From: Mesorhizobium sp. M1D.F.Ca.ET.043.01.1.1
Lineage (GTDB): Bacteria; Pseudomonadota; Alphaproteobacteria; Rhizobiales; Rhizobiaceae
NCBI RefSeq assembly: GCF_003952385.1
Contig: NZ_CP034444.1
Span: forward strand, 558,001 to 622,000
Reading direction: 5' to 3'
DNA length: 64,000 bases
Shown piece after piece: positions 58,446 to 64,000 of this stretch; the stretch's first letter is position 1; the number at the start of each line of letters is the position of its first letter. A model generated the notes under the pieces. The model was not told the DNA's origin and made no database searches. It saw nothing but the letters and a program-made list of their open reading frames with translations. A program made the position numbers and the translations under genes.

Positions 58446-59630
58446 TCAGAGCGACAGCACCAGATCATCAAGCACCATCTGCCAGTGATGCTTCGTCGAC
58501 AGGCGTACACGCGTCACCGCTTTCAGCATCGGCGCGTAGTGAACCGGCGCCAGCGCCGACAGCGCGACCTCGTCGCGCGCGACCAGCTCGTCCCCCAGCC
58601 AGCTTTCGACCAGGGCGGTCTCGCCCTGTGAGCGCAGCCACGCGGCAGTCAGCATCACCGAATGGAAGCCGAAGGGCGCCGCGCGGCCGAGCTCGGCCGG
58701 ATGGCCGCTGCTGGTATAGGCGATGTAGGCGCCCGAGACGTTGCCGTTGACGTAGCCCTGGCTGTTCTTGGTGTGGTCGCGCGACATGGCGTTGAGATTG
58801 TACCAGTCCAGCCCGGCATGGCCCGACGGAATCTTGCACAGGCCGCGCGTGGTTACATCGTCGAAGGCGATGGCGCTGAGCGGCGCATCGGGCTCGAGCG
58901 CCCCGGGCGCAAGCAAGCCGAGCTCGACCGGATAGGCCGAGAGCGCGAGGCGCCGGTCGAGCCCGCCGCCGGCGATCACGACTTGATCGGCCTCGACGGC
59001 GAGAGGGAAATGGAAGGCCTCGCCCGGGCCGAGCGGCCGGCTGTCGAGCAGCCGGCCCTTGCCCATCACCGATAGCGTCGCTGCGGCCGGCGTCCTGCCG
59101 CTCACCATGCGCGCGGGCGTTAGCCCGACCGGCCTAGGCAGGCCCTCCCCGGCCAGGCCCACGAGCGAGCCGCGCGCATCCATCAAGCGCACCAGCTGGT
59201 TCTCGTTAGCGCCGCTAGCGCGCCAGCCCGGCGGCACTGAGACGGAAAAGCGGTAGGTTCCGGGCGTGCGGATCGCAGCGCTGCGCCGCTTCGACGACAT
59301 CGGGAAATTGGCAAAGCCGGCAGCATTGCTTCGCACCGCGGCAATAAAGCGGCCCTGCTCGTCGAACAGCCGCACCGCGACGCCAGCCATCGGGCGGTCG
59401 GTCAGGCCATAGGTTCCGTCGCCGTCGACATCCATGAAGACGAAGGAGGAGAAGTTCAGCTTGCCGGATGTCGGGCCCCACGCGGTGCGCGGCGCATAGT
59501 CGCCGGCCGGATTGGCATTGCCGCGAGCCCTGCGGCGCTTGCGCCGCCAGCGCAGGGCGAGCGCGATGAGCGCTACGGCGCCGGCGAGGACAAAGGCGCA
59601 GATGAAGAGAACGAGGGCGTTGTCAGCCAT
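58446..59630 (-). CDS. Membrane-anchored SdrD_B-like protein, paralogue of the 23307-24482 gene
   Basis: 394 residues: N-terminal transmembrane anchor ('LVLFICAFVLAGAVALIALALRW') and basic stop-transfer, then the same order of motifs as its paralogue: 'FVFMDVDGDGTYGLTDRPMAGVAVRL' (calcium-loop-like SdrD_B start), 'GFANFPMS', 'IAFDDVTTRGLCKIPSGHAG', 'LDWYNLNAM', 'YIAYTSSGHPAE' and 'HHWQMVLDDL'. This copy has an anchor instead of a cleavable signal and no HTTM gene beside it. Convergent with the RiPP-like peptides. Function unknown. Confidence 0.7.
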   Translation of the reverse strand: MADNALVLFICAFVLAGAVALIALALRWRRKRRRARGNANPAGDYAPRTAWGPTSGKLNFSSFVFMDVDGDGTYGLTDRPMAGVAVRLFDEQGRFIAAVRSNAAGFANFPMSSKRRSAAIRTPGTYRFSVSVPPGWRASGANENQLVRLMDARGSLVGLAGEGLPRPVGLTPARMVSGRTPAAATLSVMGKGRLLDSRPLGPGEAFHFPLAVEADQVVIAGGGLDRRLALSAYPVELGLLAPGALEPDAPLSAIAFDDVTTRGLCKIPSGHAGLDWYNLNAMSRDHTKNSQGYVNGNVSGAYIAYTSSGHPAELGRAAPFGFHSVMLTAAWLRSQGETALVESWLGDELVARDEVALSALAPVHYAPMLKAVTRVRLSTKHHWQMVLDDLVLSL

Positions 59631-59758
59631 GGCGAGGATCGCGGGCTGTTGGGTTGATGGTCAGCAAAGGCGACGATCCTTGGTTGTTCTGATGCAACCT
59701 AGCTTGCTGCAAAGCGGCTGGACAGACGCAACCCTCCTGCTCCCACAAGCGGAGAAGG

Positions 59759-60535
59759 TCAGGTCGCTAGCTCTACCCACACCGGCGCGTGGTCGCTGGC
59801 ATTGTCCTGGCCTCGCACATCGCGATCGATGCCGGCCGCCTTCAGCTTTCGCGCCAGCTTCTTCGGCAGCAGGATGTGGTCGAGCCTGAGGCCAGCGTCG
59901 CGCGGCCAGCGGTTTCGGCGGTAGTCCCAGAAGGTGTAGAGCTTCTCTTCCTTCGGGAACGTTTTGCGCAGCGCATCCGTCCAGCCCTGCTCGATCAGCG
60001 AGGCGAAAGCGGCGCGGCTTTCAGGCTGCACCAGCGCGTTGTCGTCATAGGAGCGGGTTTGGTAGATGTCGCGCGGCTCGGGCACGATGTTGTAGTCGCC
60101 GGCAAGCACCACCGGCAGGCCGGTGTCGAGGAGTTGCCCGGCATGCGTGGCGAAGCGCTCGTGCCAGGCGAGCTTGTAGTCGAATTTCGGCCCCGGTTGC
60201 GGGTTGCCGTTGGGCGCGTAGAGGCAGGCGATGACGACGCCGTCGACCGCCGCCTCGATGTAGCGCGCCTGGCGGTCGGCATCGTCGCCGGGCAGCGCGT
60301 CGCGCGTCAGCACCGGCTCGGCGCCGCGAGCCAGTATGGCAACGCCGTTCCAGGTCGGCTCGCCCTTCCACACCGCGCCGTAACCGGCATTCGCCAGCCT
60401 GGTCAGCGGAAACTGCGTGTCGCGCGCCTTGAGCTCCTGCAGGCAGACGACATCAGGCTTGGCGCGGGCGAGCCAGGCCAGCAGGTTTTCGAGGCGACTG
60501 TTGATGTTGTTGATGTTGAAGGTGGCGATTTTCAT
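59759..60535 (-). CDS. xthA: Exodeoxyribonuclease III
   Basis: 258 residues. AP endonuclease/3'-5' exonuclease of base-excision repair. Family motifs: 'MKIATFNINNINSRLENLLAWL', 'DVVCLQELKA', 'NGVAIL', 'GDYNIVPEPRDIY', 'LRLDHILLP' and 'DNASDHAPVWVEL'. The metal-binding Glu (QELKA) and catalytic His (SDHAP) are present. Single gene on the minus strand. Confidence 0.95.
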   Translation of the reverse strand: MKIATFNINNINSRLENLLAWLARAKPDVVCLQELKARDTQFPLTRLANAGYGAVWKGEPTWNGVAILARGAEPVLTRDALPGDDADRQARYIEAAVDGVVIACLYAPNGNPQPGPKFDYKLAWHERFATHAGQLLDTGLPVVLAGDYNIVPEPRDIYQTRSYDDNALVQPESRAAFASLIEQGWTDALRKTFPKEEKLYTFWDYRRNRWPRDAGLRLDHILLPKKLARKLKAAGIDRDVRGQDNASDHAPVWVELAT

Positions 60536-60560
60536 TTTTGGATGCCGAAAGCGCCCCTCG

Positions 60561-60723
60561 CTTCGTCATCCTCGGGCTTGACCCGAGGATCCATGCCGCG
60601 CCCCTTGCCGCGGAACGCGACGGGGCAGAATTCTGAACCGCTGCAACGCCTCAGCATCGCGGCATGGATCCCAGGGTCTGCGCGCGTCGCTTCGCTCCTT
60701 GCTCCGCCCCTAGGATGACGAAG
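60561..60723. repeat. Nested inverted-repeat element
   Basis: Outer arms CTTCGTCATCCT (60561-60572) / AGGATGACGAAG (60712-60723), inner arms GGATCCATGCCGCG (60587-60600) / CGCGGCATGGATCC (60658-60671). It supplies the last codons and stop of the alpha/beta hydrolase gene. A related 62-bp element lies at 63862-63923. Confidence 0.75.
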
Positions 60724-61354
60724 CCGCCAGCCTGGCTTTTATCGTCTCCGCCACCGTCTTCAGGTGATCCGCCGTCGAGAAACCCGAGAGAGCCTTGCGC
60801 GGCTTGAGGTCGTGGTCGCCGTCCTCCAGCCAGATCACCTCGATTGCCGCTGAAAGCCCGTAGGTAGCGACTTCCTCCCTGGTGCCGAACTCGTCGCGCG
60901 TGCCCTGGAAGATCAGCGTCGGCGTCTTAAGGTCGATGAGATGCTTTGTGCGCAACTGCTCGGGCTTGCCCGGGGGGTGGAACGGATAGCCCAGACAAAC
61001 CAGCCCGGCGATCTCGCCCTTTTCGAACATCTCGTCGGCGACCATGGAAGCGACGCGGCCGCCCATCGACTTGCCGCCGATGATGAGCTTGCCGGTCACG
61101 CGCTTGGCGCGAAGATCGGCGATCGCCTTGACATATTCCGGGTTCACCGTCTCGGCGCGCGGCGGCGGCTTGCGATGGCCGTAACGGCGCGCTGCCATGT
61201 AGTGGAACTCGAAGCGCGCGACGCGGAAGCCGGCCGCGGCGAGCGCCTTGGCGGTGGCGGTCATCGAGGGCGAGTCCATCGCGGCGCCGGCGCCGTGGGC
61301 GAGAAGGATGGTGACGGGAGCGGTGTCGAAGCCGTCGAAGAGGAAGTGGGTCAT
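60710..61354 (-). CDS. Alpha/beta hydrolase, Tex30/KANL3-like family
   Basis: 214 residues. 'LAHGAGAAMDSPSMTATAKALAAAGFRVARFEFHY', nucleophile elbow 'GGKSMGGRVAS' (GKSMG), 'LGYPFHPPGKPE', 'TPTLIFQGTRDEFG' (acid) and 'GDHDLKP' (His). Likely a cytoplasmic serine hydrolase of unknown substrate. The final residues and stop codon lie in the inverted-repeat element, so the ancestral C-terminus was altered. Confidence 0.8.
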   Translation of the reverse strand: MTHFLFDGFDTAPVTILLAHGAGAAMDSPSMTATAKALAAAGFRVARFEFHYMAARRYGHRKPPPRAETVNPEYVKAIADLRAKRVTGKLIIGGKSMGGRVASMVADEMFEKGEIAGLVCLGYPFHPPGKPEQLRTKHLIDLKTPTLIFQGTRDEFGTREEVATYGLSAAIEVIWLEDGDHDLKPRKALSGFSTADHLKTVAETIKARLAASSS

Positions 61355-61370
61355 GGGGTCTCCAGCGTCC

Positions 61371-61555
61371 CCTTCTCCCCTTGTGGGAGAAGGTGGCCGA
61401 GCGAAGCTCGGACGGATGAGGGGTGCTCCAGCTTGGCGGATATGCCCATCGATTTCCTGGAAAGCGACAACGTCACCAGCGCCTCATTCCCTCCAACACC
61501 CCTCATCCGTCTCGGCGCTGCGCGCCGATCCACCTTCTCCCACAAGGGGAGAAGG
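61371..61555. repeat. Pair of inverted RIME-like elements
   Basis: 61371-61427 (CCTTCTCCCCTTGTGGGAGAAGG ... GACGGATGAGGGGTGC) and 61497-61555 (CACCCCTCATCCGTC ... CACCTTCTCCCACAAGGGGAGAAGG), inverted to each other about 70 bases apart, the same arrangement as at 20521-20707. Confidence 0.8.
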
Positions 61556-61562
61556 CAAGGCG

Positions 61563-62681
61563 CTACCCCGCTGTCCGCGCCATATGCAGATCCACGAACT
61601 GTACGCCCTTCCGCGCCAGCCTCGCCCATTCGGAGTCGGTATCCAATTCCAGATAGCGCGCCCAAAGCCGGCGGGCTTCGGGAAAATTCCCCGCGTCGAA
61701 CTCCAACCGCGCCAAATTGAACACCGGGTCGGCATAGGCCTTGTCGAGCGCGATCGCCTTCTGCAAATGCCGGCGCGCCGACGCCACCTTGCCCTCGTCG
61801 CTCATCAGGCCGGCAAGGTTGAACCAGGCTTCGACGAAGCCGGGATCGAGCTTGATCGCGCGGGCATAGTCGTGCGCGGCTTCCGCCACGCGGCCGGCGC
61901 CGCGCAGGCAGTTGGCGCGGTTGAAGGCGGCAATGGCATCCTTTGGGTCGATCGCGAGGCAGCGCTGGTATAGCGCGGCCGCATCGTCGTGGCGCCCCTC
62001 CTCTTCCGCGGCTTCGGCCTCGGCGAAGAGTTCCTCCAGCGTGTCGTCTTCCGAAGACCCGAGGTCGAACAGTAACTGGCCGTCGAGCTCACTCGTCCCC
62101 TCGTCGAGATAGATCGCGTCCGGGCGGCCATGCTGCGAGCCGAGGTTGAGCGACTTGGCGGTGAGCGAGGCGACCGGGCCGGAGCGATGGACGGAGCGGG
62201 CGATCGCGCCCCAGGTGGCGCCGCTGGCAATCAACCCGGCGTATTTGCGGGCGAGGATAAGATCGCGGAAGGAATAGGGCTCGCCGTCATGCTCGAAGGC
62301 GTCGAACAGCGACAGCATGTCGAGGTCGTCGCCGGCAAGGCGCGACTGGTCGACGAGCGACTGCCTCGACAGCGACGAGGCCTCCGGCGCCTTCATCAGG
62401 CCGAGCAGGCGCAAAAAGCCGTTCTCGCTGATCAGCGCACGCCCGGCGTCGCGCTCGGCTTTCACGCGGCGCTCGATCTCGGCGTCGCCGGTTTTCGTCA
62501 GTCCCGCCTTGGCGAGAAGCGCACGGCCGAACACGACATGCGTGGTGCGCCGCGTGACGCCGCGCCTCAGCTCGGCATGGCGGCGCTCGACCTCGCGCGC
62601 GGCGAGGCGCAATGGAAAGGCGGCCAGCGCGCCGACGACGCCGAGGACGGCGCCGGGAACGATCACCGGCCCTCCGGTCAC
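61563..62681 (-). CDS. BRCT-like and TPR protein next to Ku
   Basis: 372 residues. N-terminal 110 residues look like a BRCT domain ('AELRRGVTRRTTHVVFGRALL' and 'RALISENGFLRLLGLM'). A middle segment with 'SFRDLILARKYAGLIASGATWGAIARSVHRSG' resembles a helix-turn-helix. From about residue 220 there are TPR units ('AEAEAAEEEGRHDDAAALYQRCLAIDPKDAIAAFNRANCL', 'AYADPVFNLARLEFDAGNFPEARRLWARYLELD'). It starts inside the end of the Ku gene (four-base overlap), so both are cotranscribed. A role in DNA-end repair is inferred from this pairing. Confidence 0.75.
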   Translation of the reverse strand: MTGGPVIVPGAVLGVVGALAAFPLRLAAREVERRHAELRRGVTRRTTHVVFGRALLAKAGLTKTGDAEIERRVKAERDAGRALISENGFLRLLGLMKAPEASSLSRQSLVDQSRLAGDDLDMLSLFDAFEHDGEPYSFRDLILARKYAGLIASGATWGAIARSVHRSGPVASLTAKSLNLGSQHGRPDAIYLDEGTSELDGQLLFDLGSSEDDTLEELFAEAEAAEEEGRHDDAAALYQRCLAIDPKDAIAAFNRANCLRGAGRVAEAAHDYARAIKLDPGFVEAWFNLAGLMSDEGKVASARRHLQKAIALDKAYADPVFNLARLEFDAGNFPEARRLWARYLELDTDSEWARLARKGVQFVDLHMARTAG

Positions 62682-63589
62682 TTCTTGCTCTTGCCGACGG
62701 CCTTCAACAGGTTCGCCTTCAGCGGGTTCTCAGGCGCGCCGCCGCCGGCGGCCGCCTTCTTGGCGGGTTTCGCCGGCGCTTCCTCGGCCTTGGTCTTCGA
62801 CTTGGCAGGAGGCTTCGCCTGCTGCGACAGGCTCGCCTTCAGCGCATCCATCAGGTTGATGACGTTGCCGCGCTCGGGTGCGGCCGCGATGATCGGCTTG
62901 TGGCCCTTCAGCTTCTCGCGGATCATGGCCATCAGCGCCACTTCATAGCGATCCTCATAGTTCTTCGGGTCGAAATGGGTTTCCTTCTGCTTGATCAGCG
63001 CCTGGGCGAGGTCGAGCATCTCCGGGTCCGGCTTGCCGGCCGGGATGTTGCCGAAATATTCAGTCGTGCCGCGCACTTCGTTGGGGTTCCTCAAGGTGCA
63101 GACGAACATGCCGTTCTCGCGCGCGCCGATCGTCACCACGCGCTCGCGGCTGGAAAGCACCAGCCGCGCGATGGCGAGCTTGCCGGATTTGCGCATCGCT
63201 TCGCGCAGCACCGCAAAGGTCTCCTCCGCCATGGCGCCGTCGGGCGCGAGGTAATAGGGCGAATCCTGGTAGATCACGTCGACTTCGCCCTCGTCGACGA
63301 AGGCCTCGATGTTCATCGTGTGGTTGGATTCGATCCTGACCGCATCGAGATCGGCATCGTCGATGATGATGTACTGCTTGTCCTCGTATTCGTAGCCGCG
63401 CACCAGGTCCGAGCGCTCGACCAGGCCGAGCTCGGGATCGACCGGCTTCATGTTGATGCGGTTATGCGTCTTCTTGTGCAGCTGATTGAACGAGATGCGC
63501 TCGCTCGCGCTGGTGGCCGGATAGAGCCGGACCGGACAGCTGACGAGGCTGAGCTTGAGGTAACCTTTCCAACTTGCCCTGGGCGCCAT
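62678..63589 (-). CDS. ku: Ku DNA-end-binding protein (NHEJ)
   Basis: 303 residues. Bacterial Ku core: 'SWKGYLKLSLVSCPVRLYPAT', 'SFNQLHKKTHNRINMKPVDPE', 'RGYEYEDKQYIIIDDADLDAV', 'IEAFVDEGEVDVIYQDSPYYLAPDG', 'RERVVTIGARENGMFVCTLR'. The C-terminal tail is Lys/Ala-rich ('PAKPAKKAAAGGG') and would aid DNA binding. Forms a ring on broken ends and recruits LigD, which is not in this window. Confidence 0.95.
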   Translation of the reverse strand: MAPRASWKGYLKLSLVSCPVRLYPATSASERISFNQLHKKTHNRINMKPVDPELGLVERSDLVRGYEYEDKQYIIIDDADLDAVRIESNHTMNIEAFVDEGEVDVIYQDSPYYLAPDGAMAEETFAVLREAMRKSGKLAIARLVLSSRERVVTIGARENGMFVCTLRNPNEVRGTTEYFGNIPAGKPDPEMLDLAQALIKQKETHFDPKNYEDRYEVALMAMIREKLKGHKPIIAAAPERGNVINLMDALKASLSQQAKPPAKSKTKAEEAPAKPAKKAAAGGGAPENPLKANLLKAVGKSKK

Positions 63590-63624
63590 GATGAACTCCT
63601 ACGCGGCCATGCACTGACTTTATC

Positions 63625-63675
63625 TTGGAGCATGGTCTTGTCCAAAAACCGGTTCCCACTTTTTGGGACCATGCT
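63625..63675. repeat. Rhizobial intergenic repeat upstream of ku
   Basis: TTGGAGCATGGTCTTGTCCAAAAACCGGTTCCCACTTTTTGGGACCATGCTC, a strong imperfect palindrome and an inverted, diverged copy of 23043-23090. It may lie in the ku promoter region. Confidence 0.65.
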
Positions 63676-63861
63676 CGTTGCAGCGCTTTCGTCCGAAGGA
63701 CGAGCGACGCCGTGGAAATCCTACACCGACCCCCGATTGTACTACCGAATTCCTGACGAAATGTTTTCTGGGGCGGGTTGGCGCGGAGAATAGTTCAAAT
63801 TGTAGCAAGCGTCGATGGAGATGGAACTGAGACGCTGGCGAGTTGCCGAAAGCCTTTAATG

Positions 63862-63923
63862 CTTCGTCATCCTAGGGCGGAGCAAGGAGCGAAGCGACGC
63901 GCGCAGACCCTAGGATGACGAAG
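63862..63923. repeat. 62-bp palindromic element
   Basis: CTTCGTCATCCTAGGGC ... GACCCTAGGATGACGAAG. Identical in most positions to the inverted segment ending at 60723, so the two form an inverted pair flanking the hydrolase-TPR-ku block. Confidence 0.75.
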
Positions 63924-63964
63924 CGCGCGCGGCCGCGCCTAGTGACAACCGCTGGTGCGAGGAA

Positions 63965-64000
63965 CTAGGGCTGCACCACCGGCAGATCCCTCGCCGCCTC
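63965..64000 (-). CDS. Possible 3' end of a gene continuing beyond the window
   Basis: The last 36 bases read on the minus strand as 'EAARDLPVVQP' and a TAG stop. Too short to identify; listed because a minus-strand gene seems to enter from the right. Confidence 0.25.
   Translation of the reverse strand, partial: EAARDLPVVQP

Overview
The window looks like chromosomal DNA of a GC-rich alphaproteobacterium of the Hyphomicrobiales, most likely Mesorhizobium or a close relative. This rests on the many small rhizobial-type proteins (DUF982, DUF3606-like, DUF6894, DUF883-like), general-stress promoters of the EcfG type (GGAAC-N16/17-GTT), RIME-like palindromes, and an HWE kinase. The assignment is inferred from family content; no rRNA or tRNA was found to anchor it.

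Layout. 0-2.5 kb: a PAS-fold protein, small unknowns, msrA and a secreted peptide. 2.6-17.7 kb: a deletion-scarred prophage. At one edge is a compact lysis cassette (endolysin, small membrane proteins, spanin-like pair). At the other edge are a terminase small subunit-like gene and a terminase large subunit that is split by a 1.6 kb insertion and then fused by deletion to a right-handed beta-helix tail fibre. Between them is a cargo block of three glycosyltransferases and one methyltransferase, with a frameshifted second piece of tail-fibre gene inside it. 18-23 kb: stress-type small proteins, a DoxX protein, a tryptophan 2,3-dioxygenase divergent from an Lrp regulator, and an extreme Asn-Gly-Gly repeat protein. 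23.3-25.8 kb: an operon of an SdrD_B-like exported protein, an HTTM-domain membrane protein and a small membrane partner.

26-44 kb is a general-stress and signalling neighbourhood: HWE histidine kinase, cold shock protein, HD hydrolase, CsbD, DUF892 ferritin-like protein, BrkB/YihY, SDR, DUF982, Crp/Fnr regulator, haloacetate dehalogenase-like hydrolase, several DUF3606-like peptides and a PAS-PAS-GGDEF-EAL protein. With the two sites at 18 kb, seven EcfG-like promoters can be read by eye. 44.5-50.9 kb: diaminopropionate ammonia-lyase plus a branched-chain-type ABC transporter (livKGFHM order of transcription), with a truncated M20 hydrolase and a duplicated lyase tail.

51-57.6 kb: SDRs, a YdeI-like protein, HicAB, a LysR regulator, an HtrA-like protein that has lost its catalytic triad, and a YghU-type glutathione transferase. 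57.9-58.35 kb: three tandem 29-32 residue peptides sharing a lasso-like YxxPxLxxxGxxxxxT leader with very short divergent tails and no maturation enzymes beside them. This is the best candidate here for an undescribed system. They are followed by a paralogue of the 23.3 kb exported protein, exonuclease III, an alpha/beta hydrolase, a BRCT/TPR protein and Ku (non-homologous end joining).
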